DNA of 11,717 bases from Verrucomicrobiota bacterium (GCA_023457035.1 JAEWNN010000204.1:1-11717), one strand, 5' to 3'. Numbered from the stretch's first letter, positions 1 through 7,680 are shown. The notes: generated by a model not told the origin, from the letters alone. A program made the numbers and translations.

Positions 1-60
1 GGCCTCAAGCCCGACCTTCGCTTTGAAATCGGGGGTGAATGTACGACGTTTCTTGGACAT
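1..60 (-). CDS. IS3-family transposase OrfA, N-terminal fragment cut by window edge
   Basis: The complement of the first 60 bases reads as 20 codons from an ATG at 60-58, giving MSKKRRTFTPDFKAKVGLEA. This is the characteristic start of IS3-family OrfA proteins: a basic KKRR run, then TFTP-(D/E)-FK, leading into the helix-turn-helix DNA-binding domain. OrfA binds the element's inverted repeats and is normally joined to the DDE-integrase OrfB by programmed -1 frameshifting. Here the frame runs off the left edge, so whether the element is intact cannot be seen. No Shine-Dalgarno sequence precedes the ATG, and an inverted repeat lies just upstream. Family recognition is by memory of the N-terminal motif only. 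The subgroup is not assigned. Confidence 0.85.
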   Translation of the reverse strand, partial: MSKKRRTFTPDFKAKVGLEA

Positions 61-65
61 GACGC

Positions 66-98
66 GGGATCGTTGGCGGTTTTGCTCTTAACGATCCC
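66..98 (-). promoter_or_regulatory. Stem-loop in the leader of the IS transposase gene
   Basis: GGGATCGTT (66-74) and AACGATCCC (90-98) are perfect complements: a 9-bp stem with a 15-nt loop, lying between the terminal repeat and the OrfA start codon. In the transposase mRNA the 3' arm ends 5 nt before the ATG. Several IS elements carry such a structure to block translation of transcripts that enter from outside. That role is inferred here from position alone. Confidence 0.5.
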
Positions 99-147
99 CC
101 CTGTCCACTTTTCGGGGTCCACCTCACTCACCCGTAACCCGGGCGCA

Positions 148-163
148 GCGCGGAGTTCCGCGC
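148..163. repeat. Short near-perfect palindrome
   Basis: GCGCGGA, GT, TCCGCGC forms a 7-bp perfect stem around a 2-nt centre, 27 bp outside the IS end. It could be a protein-binding site, part of an old target region, or chance in a GC-rich spacer. Nothing else supports a function. Confidence 0.25.
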
Positions 164-228
164 CGCCGCCCTCGCCCGCCCTTTCGCCACCCACCGTCAA
201 GTCCACCCGCCGAGCCGCCGTCCACCCC

Positions 229-315
229 GTAGGTCCGGTCTCCGACCGGACGTGTTCGGCGCTCGCCATCCCCTGCGGCCCAAGCCCAAGGCGACCGGTC
301 GGAGACCGGTCCTAC
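229..315. repeat. Pair of inverted REP-like palindromes (REPIN-like)
   Basis: Two related palindromic units face each other. The left unit, 229-251, is GTAG plus the hairpin GTCCGGT-CTCCG-ACCGGAC. The right unit, 293-315, is the hairpin GACCGGT-CGGAG-ACCGGTC plus CTAC. Each has a perfect 7-bp stem and a 5-nt loop. The reverse complement of the right unit nearly matches the left unit, including the outer GTAGG flank. The spacer is about 41 nt. This is the architecture of REP doublets dispersed between genes. The rest of the 122-408 spacer shows no gene I can support. Confidence 0.7.
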
Positions 316-408
316 TTGGTTCTCGCAACGGATCGTATCTACACTTTTCACCACGCCCGCAACCGCGTTGGGCGCAACGCAATCCACCCGCCGCCAACCT
401 TCCCCTAT

Positions 409-732
409 TCAGGAGGCGATGACCAGCACCTGCTCGTAGGCTGGGACATAGCAGGTCTCGATGCGACCGAAGCTCTTGTACTCGCAGCGGACCGTGTCGC
501 CCTCGGTCTCGACGACGGTGAGGTCCTCCGGACCGGCGTAGCCGGCGCGCAACACCACGGTGCCATTATCGACGGACGAGATGGGAACGATGCTTTGGTT
601 TTCCATGGGATTCGGATGGAGGTTGGGTGGCCAAGCAACCAGTGGAGCGGCATCCCCACGGCAGCCCGACACTGTGCAGAGGAAAACCGCAGAGGCAAAA
701 CGGTGGAGGGCAATTTCCCGCGTGCCCCTCAC
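409..732 (-). CDS. Small putative lipoprotein, function unknown
   Basis: I do not recognise the family. From a GTG at 732-730 the product is 107 residues. It has a basic N-region (MRGTREIALHR), a hydrophobic stretch (FASAVFLCTV), and then VSGC, which fits a lipobox with Cys24 as the lipidated residue. The mature part is about 80 residues, contains an alternating hydrophobic/polar stretch (GTVVLRAGYAGPEDLTVVET), and ends in EQVLVIAS. The open frame continues upstream to another GTG at 807, but that extension would bury the signal peptide, so 732 is preferred. No clear Shine-Dalgarno sequence is visible. It follows the rhs-immunity pair in the same direction after a 264-nt gap containing a hairpin, so it is probably a separate unit. 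It might be a cargo or accessory immunity gene, but nothing shows that. Confidence 0.5.
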   Translation of the reverse strand: MRGTREIALHRFASAVFLCTVSGCRGDAAPLVAWPPNLHPNPMENQSIVPISSVDNGTVVLRAGYAGPEDLTVVETEGDTVRCEYKSFGRIETCYVPAYEQVLVIAS

Positions 733-949
733 CCAACTCGACACCAACGGTTGCGAACGCGAGCGATATCCTACCCGAAAATAGCCAGACGCCGACCCAC
801 AACGCACCCATCGCGACGCGCCCAGAAGCGACGATGAGCGCGGCCGACTTAGCGGACGTCAGCGTGGTAAACGGCCCGAAAAACCTACGACGCCAGATCG
901 GCCAAAACGTCGACGCCAATTAGGCCCGGCACAGGGAGCTGCCGCGAGA

Positions 950-986
950 CGCTCCGCTGGATCCTTCGGGGACCTCAGCGCGAGCG
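950..986 (-). terminator. Strong hairpin just downstream of the immunity gene, possible terminator
   Basis: CGCTC-CGCTG (950-959) pairs with CAGCGCGAGCG (976-986), 10 bp with a one-base bulge. The intervening sequence continues the stem (CC closing TTCG on the plus strand, CGAA on the minus). It begins 11 nt past the stop codon of the 997-1335 gene, where a terminator for the rhs operon would be expected. No T-run follows on the minus strand, so intrinsic termination is not proven. It may instead act as an mRNA 3'-end stabiliser. Confidence 0.45.
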
Positions 987-996
987 AACGACTCAC

Positions 997-1335
997 TCAC
1001 AAAACGTGGATATCATCGAGTTCGACCCGGAAAGCGTCACCATCTTCGATTACGGTCAATTCAACCGACAGATCTGAGCGACCTTCCTCCTTGGTCCAAA
1101 CTGGCACGGTAATCGACCAGCGTGGTGGAACCGTGGACTTCACTTCGACAACATCCATCAACTGGAACGCCTCATAGGGAGGCGCGATGATCGTGCGTCC
1201 GTAATCGGCGACGGCGGTCGAGATGTCGTCGGCTTTCATACGAACGCCACAAGTGAGGCTTTCTAGCTCTGGGTATCGTTTCTCGGCCAAGAGCGCGAGG
1301 ACCTCGCGCACCGGCGTCTCAAGTCGATTAGGCAT
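997..1335 (-). CDS. Probable immunity protein for the Rhs C-terminal toxin
   Basis: A 112-residue cytosolic-looking protein with no signal peptide or membrane segment. The N-terminal half is helical and charged (VREVLALLAEKRYPELESL). It is followed by the conserved-looking stretch DYGRTIIAPPYEAF and a beta-rich acidic C-terminal half (PPRWSITVPVWTKEEGRSDL, then VELTVIEDGDAFRVELDDI). I associate this pattern with a small uncharacterised family, probably DUF7668, but cannot confirm the number. Its ATG lies 6 nt after the stop codon of the Rhs gene, implying co-transcription and probably translational coupling. A small acidic protein directly behind an Rhs toxin tip is the standard position of the cognate immunity protein, and that is the basis for the function call. 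GC content is lower than in the Rhs core (31 of 60 bases at 1021-1080 versus 41 of 60 at 2281-2340). A housekeeping role cannot be excluded. Confidence 0.65.
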   Translation of the reverse strand: MPNRLETPVREVLALLAEKRYPELESLTCGVRMKADDISTAVADYGRTIIAPPYEAFQLMDVVEVKSTVPPRWSITVPVWTKEEGRSDLSVELTVIEDGDAFRVELDDIHVL

Positions 1336-1341
1336 AGCGGT

Positions 1342-2013
1342 TCAGTTTCGATTTCCGGGAATACGTGTCGTCGTCGTCTTGTTGACCCCAATGCTTTGGA
1401 ACCAAGCATCGCTCTCCGCGATGATCTGCCGAGCTTGTACTTCAGAGTATCCAGCACGGCGGAGCGCTTTGTAGCCGATCCAACGCTCGGCAGCATACGT
1501 TCCGCCACCTGCTTCGCGCTGGACCTGTGTTGCTATGTAATGCGGCGTGCCCTGTGCCGTTGACGGGCCAGGCAGTTGCACGCCGGGTGCGGCACGCGTG
1601 CTATAGCCTGCGAGACCACGAACAGCGGCATCCTGGATGACGTGGTGCGCGTCCTTTAGCCCGGCTGCCCGTAAATCACCGATCGACTGCGTTAATCGCG
1701 CCGTTGTTGTTTCTGCGGCCGCGGTGGCCCGCAGCGCACGGGCGGGAGTTCCGAGGAGGCCGAAGAGGCGATGAGTGACGAGCATGATCCCGACCTCGAG
1801 CACCGCATCTTTGAGTGCCGCGTTCACGTACTCGCGACGCAGGTGTTGGTCGAGTGTCACGTACCCGGTACCATCAAACCGCATGCATTCTCCGTCCGAG
1901 GCGCCGAAGTATGGCGCCATGACGAACTCCGAACCCAATCGTTCGTTCATCCGGTCCGCCGCGCCGTCGAAGCTCGCGGCAAGATAGGAGAGCTCGCTCG
2001 CCCGCGAACTGTC
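1342..2013 (-). other. C-terminal toxin tip of the Rhs protein, HNH/ENDO VII-like nuclease candidate
   Basis: This is the part of the Rhs gene after DPSGL, residues 1886-2108. It has a linker region with a hydrophobic stretch (LEVGIMLVTHRLFGLLG, about 1950-1975), then a compact C-terminal domain. That domain starts at DAHHVIQDAAVRGLAGY (His2008, His2009) and continues through QLPGPST, GTPHY (His2043), GGGTYAAERWIGYKALRRAG and ends TRIPGNRN. The paired histidines followed by a spaced PHY histidine match the AHH/SHH-type HNH/ENDO VII toxin families of polymorphic toxin systems, which are expected to cut nucleic acid. Family assignment is from memory of the motif. The exact subfamily (Tox-SHH versus AHH) is uncertain, and activity is inferred. 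Confidence 0.6.
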
Positions 2014-5000
2014 GAGTCCGCTGGGATCGGAAAGAGCGACCGGATTCCCGCTGGCGTAGGCATACCAGTTTAGGCCCCCGGCGAAGCCGCTGGGGTCGGC
2101 GTTGAGGAAGCGGGCGAGCTTGGGGTGGTAGAAGCGGGCGCGCATATGCACCAGCCCGTTGGAATCGGTGGCGCAGCCGAGCAGGCCGCCGAAAAGGTAC
2201 GGGGTATCGGTAGTGCCGGTGCGAGCGACGAGGCGGCCGTACGGCGTGTAGGCGATGCGGTCGGTGATCGCGCCGGCCGCATCGGAGAGGGCGATGGTGT
2301 TGCCGACCTGGTCGCCGTGGTAGTACCGCGGCGCGTCGGTGGCGGCCTCGACCTCGTAGAGCAGCATTCCGCCGGCGTGGACGTACAGAACCTGACTGCC
2401 GTCGGGGCGCTCGCGCACGAGGACCCGGGGCAGAGGGCCGCCGTGCGGTTCGATCATGTATTGCGTGGTGCCGTCGGCGCTCGTTTGGGCGATACGGTTG
2501 CCTTCTGCGTCGTAGGCGGAGGTGACGCCATCGGCGGAGACGAGTCGGCTGCGGGCGTCGTAGAGGAAATCGCCGAGCACGCCGGAGGTGAGCGGGCCGC
2601 GGGTCATGTTGCCGTCGTCGTCGTGGCTGACCTCCTGATCGTTCCAAGTCGCCAGCCGGTTATCCTCATCGTACGTCATCGGCGCGAGCGGCTCGGCGGG
2701 GGAGGCGGTCGGCCGGGGCAGTTCGCTCCGCCAGGCGATGCGCCCGCCGGCGTCGAACCCGAAGTGGAGGAATGTATGGATCTCACCGGAGGGCTTGCGC
2801 TCCTCGATGCGCAAGAGTTGTCCGGCCAAGTCGTAGGTGAGCTCGCGGGTGCTGCCGTTGGGGCGCCGGAGTTGGGTCAGGAGCCCATCGGCGCGGTAGG
2901 TGAAGACCGTGGTGCGGCCGCTCCAATCGACGACGGTGGCGAGCCGGTTCTGCTCGTCGTAGGCGTACTCGACCGCCCGAGCGGGAGTACCCGGATAGGT
3001 GATGCGCCGGAGGAGTCCGTTGGCGTAGAAGTTGTAGCCGACGGTTTGTCCCCGGCCGTCGGTGCAGGTCTTGACGCGCCCGTTCGGGTCGTACGTCCGG
3101 GTGATCGAGCTGTTCCCTTCCGTGACGGTGAGCGTCTGCCCGGAGGCGTTGTAGGTGAAGGCGACCGGGCCGAGGGAATCGGTCGCGGTTTCGATCCGGT
3201 CGGCGGCATCGTACACGAAGGTCGTGGTGCGGCCGCTCGGCGTCTGCACGGTCTCGGGAAGATTCCGGTCATTGTAGGTGCGGGTGAGCGTTTTGCCCAG
3301 CGGGGTGGTGAGGCCTTGGGGTAGCCCGTTCTCGCAATAGGTGAAACTGAAGGTCTTGCCGCGACGGTTCGTCAGGGAGAGTCGTTCGCCCCACGCATTG
3401 AAGGAGGTCGTGCTTTCCTGCCCTCGCGCATCCGTGGCGAGCGACGGCTGGCCGCGTTCGTTGTACTGCTGGCGGGTGGTGCGGGTGGCGGACTCGACGA
3501 GCGGGCTGGTGACGGTCTCGGGTTGCCCGTCGGCGTTGTAGGTGGTGAGCACGGTGCGGCGGAGCGCATCGGTGACGCTTTCGAGCCGGCCGGCGGCCGT
3601 ATAGGTGAAATCCGAACTCTGCCCGGCCAGCGGGCCATCGGTCTTCACCAGTTGGTCGAGCGAGTTGTAGTGATTGACAGCGACAACGGCGCGGCCGGCC
3701 TCGAGAAGGCCGGGGGCGGTGGGATCGCCGTTGTAGAGGCCCTGCTCGACCTGGAGCACCTTGCCGGTAGTGGAAAAGGTGGACTTTGTCGCGCGATCGG
3801 TGGCGTCGACCGAGAGGACCGGGTTGCCGCAGGAGTCGTAGAACGAGCGGGCCACGGATGCGGTGTAGTCCGGAGCGTCGCCCGGTCCGGTCGCGGTGAG
3901 CACTTGGCCGCGCGCGTTGTAGGTGAACGTGGTGGTGAAACCGCGGGCGTCGGTGGTCGACTCCAGTTGGCCGCGCCAATCATGGACCACCGAGGAGGTT
4001 TCGACGCCACCGCCACGCGCGGGTGTTTCGACGCGCTGCGGCATTCCGCGGGTGTCGTAGAAGTAGCGAGTGGTGCGGTCACCGTGCGCGCTTTTGCGAA
4101 CGCTGGCCGTGGGCTTGCCGGCGGCGGCACTGCTGGCCGGTTCGTAGGTGAACTCGGTGCGTACGCCGCGCGGATCGACGGTGGCATCCGGGCGAGGCGA
4201 CAGATTGCCCCCGGCGAATTCGAACAACGTGGTGCGATCGATGGTGTCGGGGTCGGGATTTTCGGGGTCCGGATAGGCGGGGTCGATCTGCTCAATCTTC
4301 CAGAGGCGCTGCAGCGTGTCGTAATGATTGACGGTCTTGGCTCCGAGCGGATCGGTCACGGAGACGAGGTTGAAATGGCGGTCGTAGGCGAAGCTAGTGG
4401 TGTAGCCGCGGGCGGAGGTGCGGGTGACGACCTGGTCCTGGCCATCATAGGTTTGGGCGGTGCGGTTGCCGTCGGGATCGCGGACTCCCACGGTGCGCCC
4501 GCGACTGTCGTAGAAGTAGGTGGTGACGGCGCCAGTGGGGCCGGTCTCGGTGTTCGCGAAGCCGGTGTAGCGCAGGGTATACTCGCGGTCCGCCAGCCCC
4601 TGGTTTCGTTGTTTGGAAACTCGCCCATCGGCACCGTAGTCGTTCTCAACGATGGTGCGGTCCAGCGGATCGCGTGTTCGCACGATGCGCCGTTCCGCGT
4701 CGGTGCCGGTCTCGCCATAGTCGTAACGCCAGCTCTGGCCGCCGACATCGGTGACTGCGGTGAGCAGCGCGTCGGCACCGACCGTGAACGACACACTTCG
4801 CGCAGGCGTCCCATTGTCGCTCACCGAACTCAGGCGACCGTCCGTGTACTGCAGGGTCAGCGCGCGCCCGACATGGTCGGTGACCGAAGTGAGCTGGCCG
4901 GCTGAGTACGTCAGCGTCGATGCTTTGCCGTCGAAATCGGTAACCCGAGTGCACCGATACGACTCGGCCGCCGCGAAACGAAACGTCGCGCCGAGACGCT

Positions 5001-7668
5001 CCTGCATCAGGTAGTCGCCGGTGCCGGGCTCCTTGGTGAGGGTGAGCGTGGACTTTGCCGGGGCTTGGAAGTGGCCTTCGGGGAGACGGAGAAACTGCAG
5101 CGCATTCGTCCCGAGCACGATGGCGACGGCGTTGTCCTTGATCTGGTCGATCGCCCAACCGGCGGAAAGGGCGGCGACAGCCCATTCGCGGGCTGACGAG
5201 CCTTCGAACAGATCGGCCACGATCCGCGTGGTGACCAACATCGGGGAGGCATCGAAGGCCGTGGTTTCACCGAGCGAGGCCTCCGGGGCGGAGCGTACCG
5301 CGGCCATCATATTCAGATTATGGTTCCAACCCCAACCCAGCCCGACCGGGTCGGCATCGCGGTTTGCCGAGCTGTAGGATCGTTCGAAAGCGACCCCGCG
5401 GGTGCCACTTTCGCCCAAGGCGATGTCGCGGGACGCAAGGAGGAAGGCCCCGGAGTTCATGTCCACAGGATCCCAGGAGGTGACGATCGAGGTGTTGAAA
5501 TTGGGGGAATAGGAAATTCCTCCGACCAGACCGTCCCCGCCGACGTAGTAGCCCGGCACGGTTGTGATCGTGTCGGTGTAGGAACTGTTGACCGGCGCCG
5601 AAGTGGAACTGAATCCACCGTTGAGGCCGCCGGAGATGATCATCCCGATGCCGTTGGGTTTGCACACCGCGTAGCCAAAGCCCGTCCACGCGTCCAAGGT
5701 GGTCGATGCGTTCTCGGGCAAGAGATAGGTCGCCTCGTTCGAGGCGACGTCCGTCTGCATGGTGTCGAGGAACGCCGTGGTGTATCCGCGGAGGAGCGGA
5801 CGAACGGTGGCGACGTTGCTCGCATCCACCCTGAATATCTCGTCGCGGGAGGTGTCGCCTGTCGCACGGTTGGCCAGCGCAAGGATCTTCACGGTCGACA
5901 CCGCTTTGGTGCCGCTCTGCATCTGCTCGATCTCGGCGTGCTCCAAGGCCGACAGGAAGAAAGCGCCCGCCTTCATCAAGAGGTCCTTGGGCGCAGACCG
6001 GCCATCCCGGGAGAACAGGCTCGAGCAGTTCTGGGCGAGGTCCACGTAGCAGCCGGCCGCCACACCGTTCTTCTGCTCCTGCGCTGCCCGTCCGAACAAG
6101 TGGCAGCGGACCGGATCGACACCGTGCTGTTCGGCCATCATCCGAGCGGCGAGCTCGGAGTGGTAGGCCCAGCCGAGGCCGAGCACATTCAGACTCTCGG
6201 TAACCAGGTGGCGGCGCAGCGTCGCGTCGGGAGTGCTGTTGAGAATGAGATTTCCCGCGGTGTCGAAGGTGACGCCAGGCAGCGCTTTGGCTTTGCGCAG
6301 GTAGCCATCGAGAAGGTGTTGGCGCTGCCGAAGGTGCAGCCCGTTGGGACTAAAGGCGTAGATCAGTGCATAGGCGGAGTCGTCGCCCTTGGCGTAAGCC
6401 AGAGTGCGGTCACTGTTGCCGTAGGAATTTGGGTAGGAGATGGAGGTGCGCAGATTCACCGTCGAACCGGTGACCGTGGCGGTCGTAAGGACGGCATCAC
6501 CGAGATGCAGCGTGGCGGTGTTGCCGGAGAAGGTCAGGGACAGGCATTCGCCGCCGAGGGTCGAGAAGGCGCGGGTGACGGCGGAGCCGCCACCGAGCTG
6601 AACGGTGAGCTTCACCTGGGCGCTACTTGCGATCGAAGCAGCCGAGGATGTCCCGGTGGCCGGATACAACGTGGCGGTGGGCAGAGCCACGGAATCGACC
6701 GGCACCAACCGGGGGCGGCCGAGCAACTCGTCGATGGAGCGGTGTGGTTGCGCGCTGTCGCGCACGCTGGTCCGAAGTTGCGCGGCTCTGGCGGCGAGAT
6801 GGGCGCCGAGCGCGCTCTCGTCGATGCCGCGGACCGAAGTGCCCGAGCCGTTCGAAGTCCCTCCCGCAGCAGCGAGCAAGTCCGCCCGGGAGTAGCCGGA
6901 CGAGGCTGCGACATCCAAGGGCGCGCTGGAGGTGGTCAGCTTGAATGAAGGGTCGAGGACCGCGGCGACCGTTCCGACGGGAACGGACACCCAGGTACGG
7001 CGCAGCGCGAGGCGACCATCCTCGGTCACGGCCGCCGTGCCGTCGGCCCATCCGCGGTTCGTGCAGAACAGGACCGCAGCGAAAAGTCGCTTCTTCTGTG
7101 TGTCGTCGAAGTCTTGAGCGGCAAACGGATCGGAACTGTAACCCCAACTCGAATAGGCCTGCGTCCAGGTCAGATTGGGAAAGGCGTCGGGAGAAAGGCC
7201 GAGCCACGAGGCCGCATCGTCATAGGGGATGAGTTGAGTGCCTGTGACATATCTGGGGCTCAAGCCGGCGGCTTTCAGCAGAGCCACCAGAAGCGCGCAT
7301 TGGTCAAGATCGTTGCCGCTGCGCTCGAGCAGGGTCAGCACGGCGCCTTTCTTCGAACCGTAGTAGTGTTCGTACGCGATAGTGTTGCGGACGAAGTTGA
7401 AGATCTGCAGGGCGTCGTCGGATAGCGCGTGCGCCAAGGCGACCAGCTCGGGCACCGTGGAGTCGTCGGGGGCGGACGGAAGGGCAACCGCCTCAGCCGC
7501 GCAGGTGTCCGGAGATGGCTCGTCCGGCACCGCCAAGATCGTTGCTGCGTTCACTGGGCGCAGAGCTTCCAGCGAGGGGCGGCGGCAGACATCACGCCAG
7601 TTCTCGTCCTGTGCGTGCGCGAGCACCGCGAGAACCAGCGCGACCAGAGCCATGGAGAAGTATTTCAT
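1342..7668 (-). CDS. Giant secreted Rhs/YD-repeat polymorphic toxin with N-terminal transglutaminase-like domain
   Basis: 2108 residues. In order: a Sec signal peptide (MKYFSMALVALVLAVLAHA, cut near 19/20); a transglutaminase-like fold at about 85-245 with the nucleophile-type motif GNDLDQC (Cys124) and LDPSFK (Asp239); a secreted linker to about 730; a DUF6531-type domain starting at DPVDMNSGAF (733) and running through FERSYSS; many YD repeats of the form FTYNARGQVLTAT from about 915 to 1780; and the RHS core from about 1784 (HGDQVGN, YTPYGR, RARFYHPKLARFLNADP) to DPSGL (1881-1885). Last comes a 223-residue variable tip. By analogy with Rhs and TcC proteins, the repeats form a shell around the tip, which is released by cleavage at DPxGL. 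No PAAR or VgrG-binding domain is seen, so export looks Sec-dependent rather than by type VI secretion. The ATG at 7668 is kept because it gives a lysine-containing N-region. It lies 12 nt after the upstream stop. Confidence 0.93.
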   Translation of the reverse strand: MKYFSMALVALVLAVLAHAQDENWRDVCRRPSLEALRPVNAATILAVPDEPSPDTCAAEAVALPSAPDDSTVPELVALAHALSDDALQIFNFVRNTIAYEHYYGSKKGAVLTLLERSGNDLDQCALLVALLKAAGLSPRYVTGTQLIPYDDAASWLGLSPDAFPNLTWTQAYSSWGYSSDPFAAQDFDDTQKKRLFAAVLFCTNRGWADGTAAVTEDGRLALRRTWVSVPVGTVAAVLDPSFKLTTSSAPLDVAASSGYSRADLLAAAGGTSNGSGTSVRGIDESALGAHLAARAAQLRTSVRDSAQPHRSIDELLGRPRLVPVDSVALPTATLYPATGTSSAASIASSAQVKLTVQLGGGSAVTRAFSTLGGECLSLTFSGNTATLHLGDAVLTTATVTGSTVNLRTSISYPNSYGNSDRTLAYAKGDDSAYALIYAFSPNGLHLRQRQHLLDGYLRKAKALPGVTFDTAGNLILNSTPDATLRRHLVTESLNVLGLGWAYHSELAARMMAEQHGVDPVRCHLFGRAAQEQKNGVAAGCYVDLAQNCSSLFSRDGRSAPKDLLMKAGAFFLSALEHAEIEQMQSGTKAVSTVKILALANRATGDTSRDEIFRVDASNVATVRPLLRGYTTAFLDTMQTDVASNEATYLLPENASTTLDAWTGFGYAVCKPNGIGMIISGGLNGGFSSTSAPVNSSYTDTITTVPGYYVGGDGLVGGISYSPNFNTSIVTSWDPVDMNSGAFLLASRDIALGESGTRGVAFERSYSSANRDADPVGLGWGWNHNLNMMAAVRSAPEASLGETTAFDASPMLVTTRIVADLFEGSSAREWAVAALSAGWAIDQIKDNAVAIVLGTNALQFLRLPEGHFQAPAKSTLTLTKEPGTGDYLMQERLGATFRFAAAESYRCTRVTDFDGKASTLTYSAGQLTSVTDHVGRALTLQYTDGRLSSVSDNGTPARSVSFTVGADALLTAVTDVGGQSWRYDYGETGTDAERRIVRTRDPLDRTIVENDYGADGRVSKQRNQGLADREYTLRYTGFANTETGPTGAVTTYFYDSRGRTVGVRDPDGNRTAQTYDGQDQVVTRTSARGYTTSFAYDRHFNLVSVTDPLGAKTVNHYDTLQRLWKIEQIDPAYPDPENPDPDTIDRTTLFEFAGGNLSPRPDATVDPRGVRTEFTYEPASSAAAGKPTASVRKSAHGDRTTRYFYDTRGMPQRVETPARGGGVETSSVVHDWRGQLESTTDARGFTTTFTYNARGQVLTATGPGDAPDYTASVARSFYDSCGNPVLSVDATDRATKSTFSTTGKVLQVEQGLYNGDPTAPGLLEAGRAVVAVNHYNSLDQLVKTDGPLAGQSSDFTYTAAGRLESVTDALRRTVLTTYNADGQPETVTSPLVESATRTTRQQYNERGQPSLATDARGQESTTSFNAWGERLSLTNRRGKTFSFTYCENGLPQGLTTPLGKTLTRTYNDRNLPETVQTPSGRTTTFVYDAADRIETATDSLGPVAFTYNASGQTLTVTEGNSSITRTYDPNGRVKTCTDGRGQTVGYNFYANGLLRRITYPGTPARAVEYAYDEQNRLATVVDWSGRTTVFTYRADGLLTQLRRPNGSTRELTYDLAGQLLRIEERKPSGEIHTFLHFGFDAGGRIAWRSELPRPTASPAEPLAPMTYDEDNRLATWNDQEVSHDDDGNMTRGPLTSGVLGDFLYDARSRLVSADGVTSAYDAEGNRIAQTSADGTTQYMIEPHGGPLPRVLVRERPDGSQVLYVHAGGMLLYEVEAATDAPRYYHGDQVGNTIALSDAAGAITDRIAYTPYGRLVARTGTTDTPYLFGGLLGCATDSNGLVHMRARFYHPKLARFLNADPSGFAGGLNWYAYASGNPVALSDPSGLDSSRASELSYLAASFDGAADRMNERLGSEFVMAPYFGASDGECMRFDGTGYVTLDQHLRREYVNAALKDAVLEVGIMLVTHRLFGLLGTPARALRATAAAETTTARLTQSIGDLRAAGLKDAHHVIQDAAVRGLAGYSTRAAPGVQLPGPSTAQGTPHYIATQVQREAGGGTYAAERWIGYKALRRAGYSEVQARQIIAESDAWFQSIGVNKTTTTRIPGNRN

Positions 7669-7680
7669 CGGCGAGGCGGC

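Larger units (their letters stand above)
1..121 (-). mobile_element. End of an IS3-family insertion sequence (5' end of the element)
   Basis: Read on the minus strand from about 121, the sequence starts TGGACCCCGAAAAGTGGACA, resembling the TG-starting terminal inverted repeats of IS3-family elements. About 60 bp later comes the ATG of OrfA, the usual spacing between the left repeat and orfA. The outer boundary is therefore placed near 121, give or take a few bases. The other repeat and any target duplication are outside the window, so completeness is unknown. Confidence 0.7.

Noticed and set aside
73..837. 254-codon plus-strand frame
   Set aside because: It crosses the IS end, the REP-like palindromes and the lipoprotein gene antisense. 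Composition is Pro/Arg/Ser-rich.
566..919. 117-codon minus-strand frame with a hydrophobic stretch
   Set aside because: It overlaps the lipoprotein frame, starts with TTG, and its second half is Cys/Pro-rich without protein character. The lipoprotein reading with its lipobox is better supported.
2100..4900. Regular GTAGGTGAA-like recurrences resembling an array
   Set aside because: These are the codons of the YD repeats (TTC/ACC-TAC) in the Rhs gene, with variable spacing and no conserved 28-37-bp repeat, so not CRISPR.
2125..4905. Plus-strand open frames at 2125-3324 and 3523-4905
   Set aside because: Antisense to the YD-repeat and core region. The repeated GVVGEGDR-like composition mirrors the YD repeats in another frame.
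5320..6948. 542-codon plus-strand open frame
   Set aside because: Lies entirely antisense to the Rhs gene. Its glycine/arginine/valine-rich composition is typical of high-GC shadow frames and no domain is recognisable.
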